Source: Clavelina lepadiformis
Lineage: Eukaryota > Chordata > Ascidiacea > Aplousobranchia > Clavelinidae
NCBI RefSeq assembly: GCF_947623445.1
Contig: NC_135244.1
Location: forward strand, 1,550,001 to 1,614,000
Length of the DNA: 64,000 nucleotides
Direction of reading: 5' to 3'
In this document: positions 12,301 through 21,700 of the stretch, piece by piece
How the letters are laid out: each line of letters starts with the position of its first letter
Position numbering within the stretch: the first letter of the stretch is position 1
Translations under genes and position numbers: made by a program
The notes under the pieces: generated by a model
Told to the model about the DNA's origin: nothing
Databases searched by the model: none
What the model saw: the letters and a program-made list of their open reading frames with translations, nothing else

Positions 12301-13216
12301 GGGCATAATCCAGTCCTTCATTTATTTCCACATTTCAGTTTCCAACTTGTTCTTAAACTTGCATTTATTCCATGAACTTTTATTTCTCTGTTTCAATTAG
12401 GAGTCATCAACCAGATGCAGAATCTTGTCAATTGGCTCTTCCGGGAGCGCTCCTACTTCTCGGAGCAGGAAACGAGTGACTTGGAATTTGAAACTCAAAA
12501 ACTCACTCTCTCTGTCAAGTACCTGATGCTCAAGGACAAATGCCAACCAGGGTAAATTTTTGAAGCGTTTAGCGCAGAATTATAATTAATTATTGTGATA
12601 AAGAAATACTCCGTTATAATTCAGCTTGTGGTACAATTGCTTATCAAAGTTGAGTAATTAAAGTAATTTTAGCTTTTAATTGGATTTATTTAAAACCTGT
12701 GTAAGTTAATCGTTTTCCTAAGATTATAAAAATCATTTCGGTGACAATCGTTATTTTGTAACATGGCAGAGTTTCTGCCGGAACACAAAACCACATGCTC
12801 AACATTTCTCTCGACCAAGTTAAAATTATCTTATTCGGGGGTTCCCCTTTCAATCAATCGAAAGCCGACGAAGTGGAAGCCATCTTTGACAGGATACTGG
12901 TAAGTGTCGGGATCAATTTTACGTGTAATTTTAGATGTATCTGGAATAGTAAGAAATAGCAAGTCTGTCACTGGGTACTTACTGATACATATTTCGCTTA
13001 CAACGGCACATACCGATGTTTCTTGCCGGCTATAAAGGATCTGGATTCAGGCTGATATAGTTTAGTGCTTGTGGGCTGACTTTGTTTTGAAATACATGTC
13101 GTCGTTTAAACAAAATCAGAGAACCGACAGTTTTTCAAGTTTCAACACTTTCTTCACTTGTCCCATAGGTGGCGCCCTCCACACCGTACGCTCCCCACCA
13201 TGGCACAAATGACTGA
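375..13216 (+). CDS. ZNFX1-like: ZNFX1 paralog A: helicase-less NFX1 zinc-finger protein (21 exons, 924 aa)
   Basis: Exons: 375-415, 1128-1256, 2810-2920, 3387-3559, 3768-3915, 4841-4934, 5154-5281, 5469-5620, 6087-6221, 8528-8715, 9639-9798, 9979-10118, 10391-10560, 10665-10758, 10901-11028, 11258-11437, 11737-11881, 12065-12194, 12401-12551, 12770-12899, 13169-13216. All introns are GT-AG, and phases match exon by exon with paralog B wherever both have the exon. Residues 1 to about 275 match the N-terminal region of B; finger exons 9-15 span about 326-664 with repeated C-G-H and C-x3-C motifs; the rest matches the post-finger region of B. No Walker A, Walker B or other SF1 motif is present: exon 7 (equivalent to B exon 7) is followed at once by exon 8, which aligns with the exon after the helicase in B. 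The start was chosen by homology with B (both begin M-N). Expression and function are unknown. ZNFX1 family members act in RNA granules and in antiviral or small-RNA pathways; binding without unwinding is inference. An AATAAA lies at 13363-13368. Confidence 0.88.
1430..1540. repeat. dispersed repeat shared with 17750-17860
   Basis: The stretch beginning cacagtttcttg and containing cctaaatctaccttctaa recurs, diverged, just upstream of paralog B exon 1. The first copy lies in intron 2 of paralog A. No terminal structure was recognised. Confidence 0.5.
1591..2655. mobile_element. hAT element remnant with TIRs
   Basis: The left end cagaggtgacgaacc and the right end ggttcgtcaccacta form imperfect terminal inverted repeats of hAT type. 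Just inside are hAT-style subterminal motifs (gcggctcgcc, gcggccc). An embedded gccataccgtccggaaaatt stretch at about 1708 may be the start of another inserted element. The right part retains the C-terminal hAT dimerisation region. Unusually, 26 identical bases flank the element as a direct repeat (1561-1586 and 2656-2681) instead of a simple 8-bp TSD. Confidence 0.75.
1955..2403 (+). pseudogene. hAT transposase C-terminal remnant
   Basis: Two abutting frames encode what is left of a transposase. The second (2179-2403) reads CTYLCEQFFSKLN, then a conserved RSRLTDENL motif, the typical hAT C-terminal dimerisation signature; compare CESLFSSMN and RTRLTNAHL in the element at 58.4-60.5 kb. The catalytic core and BED finger are absent and the frame breaks at about 2180, so it is dead. 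It lies inside an intron of paralog A, in the same orientation. Confidence 0.75.
5469..5620 (+). other. paralog A exon 8: junction exon replacing the helicase
   Basis: Its second half (VQCENNNEETTW ... LEQWPEG) aligns with B exon 32 (LQCKNHKEKIAW ... FEQFPEG), the first exon after helicase motif VI in B. Its first part (RKKASERFRP) has no clear counterpart. The splice sites are good and the incoming phase (2) fits exon 7, so the helicase-free message is in frame. The exons of B from 20814 to 29780 have no equivalent in A. Confidence 0.8.
6087..6221 (+). other. paralog A exon 9: decayed NFX1 finger
   Basis: This aligns with B exon 34: HICPNNYILNDP against HICSQKCHADDP, then CQEPC and AGHKECRNQCFQKC. 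The first Cys/His ligands of the finger are lost and its 5' part is missing, so this repeat probably cannot bind zinc normally. B exon 33, the first finger, has no counterpart in A. Confidence 0.7.
6367..8479 (-). mobile_element. DNA transposon with GGGGCAAAA termini
   Basis: It lies in intron 9 of paralog A. The ends agtcaagtggggcaaaaaaa and ttttttgccccaactgact are inverted repeats of about 20 bp, flanked on both sides by TA/TATA, consistent with a TA-type target duplication; boundaries are uncertain by about 2 bp. Several internal GGGGCAA or GGGGTAAAA motifs in both orientations (about 6553, 6580, 8028, 8083, 8100, 8440) may be subterminal transposase-binding repeats. The one sizeable ORF is on the minus strand. 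No DDE core was recognised, so the element looks non-autonomous or decayed, and the superfamily is not assigned. Confidence 0.7.
6758..7387 (-). CDS. transposon-borne acidic protein, 209 aa, unknown function
   Basis: This open frame lies inside the GGGGCAAAA transposon. The N-terminal half is highly charged, with basic KKRKAGRRKR near residue 40 and long Glu/Asp-rich stretches likely to be disordered or coiled. The C-terminal 70 residues are Trp/Tyr-rich (KYFAVFWEKPKTYYWGKLLK, later YWDWQTKEV), resembling the small C-terminal domains often appended to invertebrate transposon proteins. No DDE catalytic motif is visible. It is not a host gene as far as I can tell; a link to transposition is inferred only from position within the TIRs. 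Confidence 0.5.
   Translation of the reverse strand: MTRRKKEKRVKMNRSILTNEEFNKQVENFEANGTIAKKRKAGRRKRNADEDEEIKSLDLEEEEIERRMEQEIQREMDEDMRMVEESDDESEEMNDKTREDTVVRMEDVEEERRDVTEETVNEQKKEKRAFKLEINKKQVGKYFAVFWEKPKTYYWGKLLKVFRDEVDGKIEQAEFKFWDKKSTSKDAVYWDWQTKEVQNNILVLPKKRK
8716..9388. other. paralog A intron 10, unclassified inserted sequence
   Basis: The B counterpart of this intron is 129 bp. The extra sequence before the hAT MITE at 9389 includes a less AT-rich stretch with CG-containing motifs (gcgcggttgcaacgaacgcg at about 8795). I see no ORF with homology and no clear terminal repeats. Confidence 0.4.
9389..9577. mobile_element. hAT MITE with perfect 8-bp TSD
   Basis: A 189-bp non-autonomous element in intron 10 of paralog A. 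The 8-bp sequence GTCTATAA occurs exactly at 9381-9388 and 9578-9585. Its interior (gtgggcaaattgcagctcgccgac ... ttgcccacccca) matches the nested element at 23810-24158, so they are one family. It contains no ORF. Confidence 0.85.
13169..13216 (+). other. paralog A last exon, read out of phase, RZ finger lost
   Basis: In B the exon after 34122 is the RZ finger exon (phase 0 in, phase 1 out), followed by a phase-1 last exon. In A the RZ exon is missing, so exon 20 (phase 0) joins the last exon directly and reads it in another frame: VAPSTPYAPHHGTND then stop. The ancestral frame is still visible downstream as HVAWNEKIFATSFDIRSGC, aligning with the B C-terminus (SAWDPNTFAIP). This supports loss of the RZ exon after duplication. 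Confidence 0.75.
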
Positions 13217-13362
13217 CAGACACGTGGCCTGGAATGAGAAAATCTTTGCAACTTCTTTCGACATTCGAAGTGGATGTTAAATGAAAATTGTTCTAATGAA
13301 GTGGCTAGGGAGTTGATGTCAATTTTTTGAACAATTTGTTTTGAATAACCTCAATGCTTTCC

Positions 13363-13368
13363 AATAAA
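13363..13368 (+). terminator. poly(A) signal of paralog A
   Basis: A canonical AATAAA lies 147 bp after the stop codon of paralog A. Confidence 0.6.
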
Positions 13369-14191
13369 TCTTACATTTAATTTTTGCTTTTTACCTAATC
13401 TCTTAATTATTTACCATGCTACCATGTTTCTTCAAAATTGCCGCCAAATCTTCAGGTGTTCGCTTATCGTTGATTAGTCTTCATTTATAGTTTTTATTTT
13501 ATTCTATCACGTATTAAATGTAATGATAAAGTTAAATTCAGGATCTCCCTGCAGGGAAAAATATATTTTTATTATGCAACAACGTTCTTTTTGATATTTA
13601 AACTTTGCTGAGTAATCTACCATCATCTATATCTACTACTTTGTATTATTATTACTACTGTATTATATTTGATATTATCACTAAATTTGTATAACTATTA
13701 CTATGTTTAATATCATTGATGTAGGTTGATGAAAGTCGTGCTTAGTGGCCTGATTTTAATATCTCGGGTTGGTTTGTGTTATAACGCTACAGAGTTGTTA
13801 CAGATTACTGGCTATGAGTAACTCGTTTTAATGCTGATTTGTATAAGACATTGAAAGTGTAGAAGCGAATGACGCGTTTCCACGTTTAATATTTGGTTAT
13901 TTACGTTTCACACATTAACTTATAAAGATTTAGTTTTGAATTAATGTTTTAGGGACTGAGATTTACCACAGTTTTGTTTCTTATTTGTGGTTTGAACTTT
14001 CCATACCTTCAAATGCATGATAAATGGTTAAAATTTCGTGTGAAAACGAATTAAAATCAATGAATAAAGTCCAAAGATACTTGCACTTGTTTGAACATTC
14101 TGATGAAAGACAATATGCAGTGTGTTTAAGGGTAGTTGGTTTTAATTCTTTCTACTTAAAAACCATGTTCACGAGGCTGTTTTGAATGAAA
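13369..14191. other. intergenic, no gene seen
   Basis: AT-rich spacer between paralog A and the tRNA cluster. No coding exon, repeat or RNA gene was recognised. Confidence 0.5.
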
Positions 14192-14261
14192 GGCGCCAGT
14201 GGGGTTCGAACTAGGACTTCCTGTGTACGAGACAGGCGCATTACCACTTAGCCTTGGCGTC
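14192..14261 (-). pseudogene. tRNA-Thr(CGT)-like pseudogene
   Basis: On the minus strand, GACGCCA opens and TGGCGCC closes an acceptor stem with one mismatch. The D-arm (GGCTAAGTGGTAATGCGCC) and a perfect anticodon stem with loop CTCGTAC (anticodon CGT) are present. The T-stem around TTCGAAC does not pair, so the gene is probably inactive. Confidence 0.55.
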
Positions 14262-14478
14262 ATTCAGGAGGCGTTAAATTTTTCGAGTAATAACTCTTTT
14301 ACTAAATTCACTATATAATAAAACAAACAAAGATTTTATAACATTTTTTGGTGTTTGACGCCTCCTTCACAGCTGCCTAAAAGCGAAATTTCCTTGACTT
14401 TATTTATGTGACATAAATAGGCCTGAATGGTTTGAAGTTGTCAAAAATACATTTTGTCAGCTCCCTGCTGGCAAACAA

Positions 14479-14551
14479 GCCTCTATAGCTCAGGGGTTAG
14501 AGCACTGGTCTTGTAAACCAGGGGTCGTGAGTTCAAATCTCACTGGAGGCA
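14479..14551 (+). tRNA. trnT-UGU: tRNA-Thr (anticodon TGT)
   Basis: A 73-nt cloverleaf. Acceptor stem GCCTCTA pairs with TGGAGGC; the D-arm is AGCTCAGGGGTTAGAGC; anticodon stem CTGGT/ACCAG holds loop CTTGTAA with anticodon TGT; the T-loop is TTCAAAT. The internal A and B box promoters of RNA polymerase III are intact. No intron. Confidence 0.93.
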
Positions 14552-15088
14552 ATTTCCATCAGAACAAGTTATTTTGTTTCGGTTTTAAATCTTTTTATAG
14601 CAAAGTAAAAATAACATCGTACAGAAGTTTTATATAAATGTTTATGTTTCATATATTAACCACAAGAAAGCATCCTATAAAAAATTTACTTACCCCGAGT
14701 GGGCTGACTGCATCAAACTTTTTGCGAGTAACCGAATGCTCTTAAAATTATCAATGGTGCCACAGAGACTGGACTTACTAAACCGTAGTCGTGCGAGATG
14801 CTGAAAAATGAGAATGGCAATGCAGCGGTTGCAGTGAAAAAGTCTTCCCGAATTTTGTTTTCGATTTCCCACTCTAAAACTTATTTTCAAATTCATAGTC
14901 GTAGTTGATTATAGCTATCCATTCAATGCAAGCTTTAGGCGTAATTGCTATTATTATATAATACTATAGGTCTATATTTTCAATGCAAATGTATTACATT
15001 TACACGCCTACCATGGACCGGATTCTCGTATCTTCCAGGAACTTAGTCATCAGATTAAGACCTGTTTAAATTCCATCGTCGTTGTCGT

Positions 15089-15161
15089 GTTTCCGTAGTG
15101 TAGCGGTTATCACGTTCGCCTCACACGCGAAAGGTCCCCAGTTCGATCCTGGGCGGAAACA
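15089..15161 (+). tRNA. trnV-CAC: tRNA-Val (anticodon CAC)
   Basis: A 73-nt cloverleaf with acceptor stem GTTTCCG/CGGAAAC, A box TAGTGTAGCGG, anticodon loop CTCACAC and B box GTTCGATCC. All stems pair. It is close to the standard animal tRNA-Val(CAC). Confidence 0.95.
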
Positions 15162-15498
15162 TCAAGCGATTGTAGAGATTTTGAGCAAACACTAAGCTTT
15201 TTTAATTTGTACGATGAAGTTGCTGCTTATACCGACATAGTCTTAATAACTCGGGTAGTCGAGTCAGTGACTGAATCACCATGTGCAAACACTTGACTTG
15301 ATTCGAGTCATTTCTTTCTGAACATGTTTCAGCATAAAAGTAATACAAACTTATTTTTCTTCCGTTCAAACACGTTAAAAATAAGGAGATATGAAGCGTG
15401 TTGTCCATGTCTATGCGAGCGCTCATGCTACAGCACAACGAAGCAATTTTGTAAAAGGCGCTGGATTATGAACTTGTTCAGCAACGAAATGGCTCCAT

Positions 15499-15504
15499 GT
15501 CTCT

Positions 15505-15565
<61 letters not shown>

Positions 15566-15572
15566 AGGGACG
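15499..15572 (+). tRNA. trnN-GUU: tRNA-Asn (anticodon GTT)
   Basis: A 74-nt cloverleaf with acceptor stem GTCTCTG/CAGGGAC, D-arm GGCGCAATCGGTTAGCGCG, anticodon loop CTGTTAA with anticodon GTT, and T-arm GGTGG TTCAAGC CCACC. It is a typical animal tRNA-Asn. Confidence 0.94.
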
Positions 15573-15720
15573 GGTAAAATTTTTGAGTGAGTAAATGTTT
15601 CCATTTAAATGCGACTCCAGTCTTTTAAGGAAGCATATGTTGTTATTTACTGCACTGCCGAGACTAAAGCAAGCTTTTTTTAAGCAGAAATGCGTTTGGT
15701 GAGGTTTGAACGAATTACTT

Positions 15721-15790
15721 CTGTGGTGGTTCGAACTGGGGACCGTTCAGGTTTTAAGGTGACAAAATTTACCGCTACATCTTTCTAAAT
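15721..15790 (-). pseudogene. tRNA-Val-derived pseudogene
   Basis: On the minus strand, TGTAGCGGTAAAT and GGTCCCCAGTTCGA match the A box and variable/T-arm of the intact tRNA-Val at 15089. The anticodon arm and acceptor no longer pair, so it is a decayed copy in inverted orientation. Confidence 0.5.
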
Positions 15791-16043
15791 GAGGACGGCA
15801 AAGCGGCAAGTTGAACGATCGCTTGGACGACGGTGATTAACATATGAGATGGGGATAGTTGCAACGAAAACTTTTTTAGAGCTCGTGTTGACGACTTAGT
15901 TGTCGTGAGCCTTAAAACTGAGTGACAACTTATCAGGCTCCAACAAAGTGTGAAAGTTTAATCTAAATTTCATACCTCGTAATTAATTAACTAAATCTAA
16001 AGTAATGAGAACTGACTGCTATGGTCAGCTATAGCTATAGCTG

Positions 16044-16110
16044 TATCTCACTATAGTGGGATTTCAACCCACGCTCGCACAAACCAAAGCATGTCTTAGT
16101 TTCAAGGTCG
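16044..16110 (-). pseudogene. decayed class II tRNA-like sequence
   Basis: The minus strand has a perfect T-arm (GTGGG TTGAAAT CCCAC) preceded by GCGAGC, as in Leu or Ser tRNAs. The expected C of the TTC motif is altered and no good acceptor stem could be drawn. Confidence 0.35.
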
Positions 16111-17426
16111 CAATACAACTTAACTTAAGTGATAAAAGTGTATTTTCATTTGTTAACTGCTTGTTAAGAGCAGTTTACCGTGTATTGCTAAATCCTGTGA
16201 AAAGCACATAACTAGATTAAAATTTAATCGAAATTATCCGAATAGCTTCAAAACAGAATGTCTACTGCAAAAGAGAAAAGCACATTGAAATTATTAGTTA
16301 GCTAGTAATATTTACTGCATTAAGTATAGTTCGCACGTAATGTTGGCCCTTCATTTACTTATACTGTAAAGCGAAAATTTGGGCCATCGTAATAAAAGTT
16401 TACCGACCATTATAGTAAAGTATAACTCGCGTAAAAGGGTAATACCCTTCCTCAAAACTGTTCTTTCGAAGTACGGAAAGGCCCAACAGAGCGATTTTTG
16501 TTTCTCTTTTAAAAAGAGGATACCGCTGTTAGGTAAACATCACAAGGTCCAGTTTCATTCCAACATAACCAGTCTTTTGAGGCGTTAGTTCAGCTGTTTC
16601 ATTTTTGCGATTGGAAGTTTGAATCACCTTGCGTTGCCTATGTCAGAGTGGCTTTTGACTGTGGTTGTATTTTCAGTGGTTGTAGGCTACGTATTGTATG
16701 ATTTATTTTTCACCGTTAACTGTGCGAAGCGAAATTGAAATTAACAAAATATGTGATGGAAATTGAGAACGACTATTTCAACTACAAAAATAGCTCACAT
16801 AGCCCATTGCAAAAATAGACAGTTACGCGGTTAGATTAGGAAACTGGGTATATGTGAAAAAGTGACTATATGGCTATTTAGAGATGAATTGCAGTTAAGT
16901 TTAGACTGAAAGGACGATTTAGGTTAGGTATGGAAAACTATGTTACAACGTTTAAGTCAAGTTAACAAGAAATAGAAAAATAGATTCAAACATGAGTTTT
17001 TGTTCCGGTGAAGTAGTGATAGCCAATTGTTAATTGGGATGGCTGTAGAGCTTATTTTGTGGCAGCTGCACACTTGAAATAAATTCCAATCACATTTCTA
17101 TAAATTCACTTGATTTTATTTGGCAGCCTAAATTTGCCCTCTCACAAATATTAAAACCAAGCAAATTCATCAACTATTCATGGAGGCAAATTTCTCTGTA
17201 TCAAAAACGCTTGAACAAAACATGAAGTTAGGACATAATCATAGCAGAAAAACATCAAAATAAAAACTACAAATATGTTTAAAACTATCAAAGCCTGATA
17301 AATGAGCTGGTTTGCTTTAACTATGTAGTGATTTAATGATTGACCCAATTTTGATAAGAATTATCCAACCTAGAGGTTATTTCAATCACTTATTGGTTAT
17401 ATCAATATAAGTGTTAGACATACAGT
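16111..17426. other. intergenic, no gene seen
   Basis: AT-rich spacer; no coding exon with homology or convincing RNA gene was recognised. Confidence 0.45.
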
Positions 17427-17763
17427 GGAGAAAGATTGAGTGAGTACACACCTGGCTAGCCGTTGTACACCATAGTTAACAGACTTGTACACCCGAGATT
17501 TTGGCAAATCTTGCCATAAAATACAGACCTAATTATAAGGACTTTAAGCTAATTTATTTCTCTAAAATAATTTCACTTTTGAGGTTAATTTCACAGTTTC
17601 TGGAGATAGAGAGAGGAGAAAGATTGAGTGAATACACACCTGGCTAGCAGCTGTACACCTGAGTTAGCAAACTTGCCATAAAATACAGACCAGACTATAA
17701 GGACTTTAAGCTAATTTATTTCTCTAAAATAATTGCACCTTTGAGGTTATTTTCACAGTTTCT
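17427..17763. repeat. tandem duplication, unit about 150-175 bp
   Basis: Copy 1 (17427-17601) and copy 2 (17615-17763) both begin ggagaaagattgagtga and both contain ggactttaagctaatttatt and end cacagtttct. Copy 2 lacks about 25 bp in its first third. The pair lies about 250 bp upstream of paralog B exon 1. Confidence 0.85.
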
Positions 17764-17860
17764 TGCTAATCTAATTTAAATTTTATAACATACCGTACAA
17801 TAAACTAAGCCTAACCCAAATCTACCTTCTAACCTAAATCAAACTTCAATAAAATCTTTG
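17750..17860. repeat. dispersed repeat shared with 1430-1540
   Basis: This contains caaatctaccttctaacctaa, the counterpart of the copy in intron 2 of paralog A. Here it sits between the tandem duplication and paralog B. Confidence 0.5.
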
Positions 17861-18009
17861 GTATCAGGGCATCATGATTTCAAGTATGCTGTAATGCCAG
17901 GACAGAGTGTACTTATTTGTTTTATTTTAGTTAGTTTTATTGAAATTAAAGGTTTTGAAAACTGTAAAAAGATTTGACAGATGTGGACATTTTGTGATTT
18001 TATCTCAAA

Positions 18010-18786
18010 ATGAATCCGGAGTATAGAAGAGGAGGAGGAAGAGAAAGAGGAGGAGGAGGAAGAGGAAGAGGAGGAAGAGGAAATTCACATTTTGGCAATA
18101 GGTTGATCGATGCTTCTTATTTTTTTCTAAAATATTCATTTAAGTCTGAATTTATTGAAACAAAACTGGACAACTTTTCTAGCAATAAGTACAATGAAGC
18201 AACATTATGTGCTAGAGTCCCCTTTGTGTCAAGTATAGTGGCCTATTAGTTATACTTTCATCACATCAAATGTTTTGTTATCTTAAGATTTTTCAAGAAG
18301 TTATCTTGACACTAAAAAATCATTGCTTTCTTGGTGCTACTATAGGTCACTGTAGCACTGTATTATGATGTAATAATATCTTACAGAGGCAGAAGTCGTA
18401 GCCAACCGAGACTAGTTTCTGGAGGTTTGTCGCAACCAGGTGGTCAAAGTGGATATGGCCGAGCTAATACAAATTTTCAGGATACGCAGTAATGTTATGG
18501 CAAATATAGACTACTTAAGTTATTGTTTAATGATATATAAAATAAGTAGTTTAATAATATTACCAGATGCACTGAAATGTGTTTAAAACTATTTCATTTA
18601 ATTGTAAGCATTTCTCAGATTAAATAATTTACATGTTGTCTATGGTATGTTGAAAAAATTTCGTTTCTATCTTAGTAATCATAGACATCAAGGAAGGGGT
18701 CATACTAGCAGAGGATTTGAGCACAGTTCACGTCCGTCAACCACCCAGGCCCGAGGAAGAGGTTTCAGAGGTCATTCTAGACCAAG
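18010..18786 (+). other. paralog B exons 1-3: Arg/Gly-rich N-terminus
   Basis: Exon 1 starts M-N-P-E-Y and is followed by GGG, RG and RGG runs; exons 2-3 continue with GRG and RGRGFRG motifs. RGG-type tails usually bind RNA or drive condensation and are arginine-methylation targets; that function is inferred here. Paralog A has a shortened, less RG-rich equivalent. Confidence 0.75.
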
Positions 18787-21700
18787 GTGGGTTTAAAATT
18801 TTAAGTTTTTCACAATTTCTGATCTTAATTCCTGGCGATTTCCAAATGTGAATTAATAAATGTTAAACTTTATACTGTAGTTTCCATATCTATATACTCA
18901 GATTAAAATGAGCTCTTTTTATGCTTGTTAAATTTTATCCATAAATATATGATGGTTTTTATCTCCTCATGCGCCAAAGAATCTAATCTAAGTTGACAAA
19001 TATTCTAATGGATTTTGTGAAAAAATGTTTTAAATGAAATCCATAAAATATTTTTTTAGGGACGCTGAAGATGAGAATGACCTTCGACCTATCGCATACA
19101 AGGCACTCGAAGAAATGTTGAGTGAAGATGTTCCGCCGAGGGGAATTGCTGTTCGATTGTCAACGGAACGATCTGGGTTTTCAGTTAGACTGAGAGAATT
19201 GAATGATGACAACCACGGTAATTATTTTTATTACAATGGGCTTTAATGTCATTGATAGTAATAAATGTAGTCATAGGTATATGAGGCAACCAGATAGATT
19301 AGTTTTAAAAATATGTATTTTGTAATAAAATGGCTTATTTCCATAAATATCATATTTCAGGGATGATCCAGATGATACTGAAAGTGATCGGCAAGATGTG
19401 CACATGCGATGAAGATTGTTCTTCGATAAACAAAGTCCTACAAGATCTCATAAACCACGACTTTCAAACGAAGGCGATGAAGTTCATTAACGAGTTGCAA
19501 CACAGAAGGTAACGATGCTGCGGTATTATTTTCATTTTGAAGATTTCACTGTCAAGTGTGGTGCACATGTATATATAATGATATGTAGTCTTACATAAGT
19601 CACATGTATATTATAGTTAAGTATAGCTGATGCTTAGTTTACTTTGTTAACGCAAACATCATTGAAAACTTTTATTTCACCTCCAATGTATATGATGTGG
19701 GAGACGTGCAAAGTTCATGTTGTCAACCTGAGATGAACAAATGGATATTAGACAATTGTGTTTGCTGAGCCAACACCTTTTATTTAATTAGGCCCATTTT
19801 GCGGAACTGAGCCTTGTGAAGCATGTTTGGTGTAACTTATTGACATTGGACATGGATGTATGAATACAATTACAAATTATATTTGCTCTTTAAAGTTTTT
19901 TCGTGAAACTTTTGGGAACTTGCTGTTTAAATTTTGCTTTAAAAAATTGTTTGTTTTTGATTTAGGTCAAATCAAGAAGCAGCCAGTGGCCACATCCACA
20001 ATACCCTGCTGATGATGCAAGCTTGGTTTACATACGTACCAAACTCGTGTGATCGAGCGGTAAGAATTTTTTAAGCATTCTAACTTTAGTTCAGTTTATT
20101 GAAGCAATTTGTTTTTAGCGTTATTGTAGGTTTATTGTTGTCGTTATAAATGTGATAATTTGTTAACTATTTTTGTTATAATTGCACTTAGTTGTCAAGC
20201 CACCGTTTTATTCATTTTATTGTTCATTGCTTGTGAGGTGGTGGCCAACAACTGGGTGCTAGTTGATAATGCAATGCGCCAATGCATGGGAAAAGTGACA
20301 AAGCCTAGAAAGTTTAAAATGATGGTGTTGACCTGTTGGGGGTGACAACTAGCATGACCTTTGTCCAATAAACCTACAAAAACATAACCTTTTTGGGGTT
20401 AAACCTATTTGCCTCAGTGCTTCGTGCCGTTCACCCGACATCTTTTTGAAGTATCTTACATTAAGTTATTTTACATTACAAGGTCTCGTTGCTTTTGCCA
20501 ATATTGAAGAGCGTTGTTGACAGACTCCAGCTGGGAACATTCAAAAATATTTCTAACCTTGTCGAAGAGATTGACATTTCAATGCAAGAGCTAAATGAAA
20601 ATAAATACAAAAGAAGTGGAAATAAAAGGTTTTCTGTTAAAAAATAATTATTTTTAAATTAACGTATTATTACGAACTTTTTAGCCCGGTGAATAAGGCC
20701 GTCTGTTTCACAAATCCATGTTTAGTCAACTCTAGTCCTACACAAGTCTAATATTTTAATATTAAAGCAACTTTTCGTGTGTATGAAATGAAAGTTTCGA
20801 CATTTCCTACCAGGAGCAACACAAACTTTCAGTCGCATCACGACAGAATGCACGAGGAGGCGCCACCCGATGATTATCGTCAGATTTCAGTCTTTCCCAC
20901 CCTCGATGACATCAATTTGAAGGAAGATCCATTTGTGAGGACTAACTTAGTCAACTCTGCTTATTCAGGGTCAGTTAGAACCAAACATAACTATTTTACT
21001 GTCTTAAATATCTCAACGTCTTAATGACTAATATCATTACTTTTATTTATAACTATCTTAAGTTGAATGATTTTTAAAATGATACAACTGCAAGTAATGT
21101 TAGTTTAAATAGTTTAAAACCGATAGTTTAGAATTAAAATAAAATTGAAGAGAAGTGGACAATACAAAATAATACAGCAACACTGCAACTAATGTATAAG
21201 TATTAATGTACAAAGTATAAATTCTATATTTTTTATTTCAATCAAGCTTTTATTTTGGCAACTTTGCAGATTATAGTATTCCCAGATATGAAAAATTGCT
21301 GCTACGATTTTTAACTAAAATCTCCAAACTAATTATAAAAAAGTTTCTTTTTACATATTATTAAGAAATTTTTATAACTTTTAGCTGAGCTGCTCAACGT
21401 AACGACATACCAAAAATATAATGGTGACTTACTTGCGTTGTTTGTGTTTAGCACCGACCACTACTTGGATGTACAGTTTCGTTTGTTACGAGAAGATTTT
21501 GTCAGACCTCTAAGACAAGGAATTGAGGAATATTTTATGTCATGTAAGAAATTTTTTCATCATGTTCAAATTCAGGATTTATTACCCAAGCAAATTAAAT
21601 CATGGAATGTTTTTGTTTCATCAGACATAATATAAGACGTAATCATCAGACGTAATATTTTACATAATTTTATGTAAAGTTGAAGTAAAACTGAAGTTGA

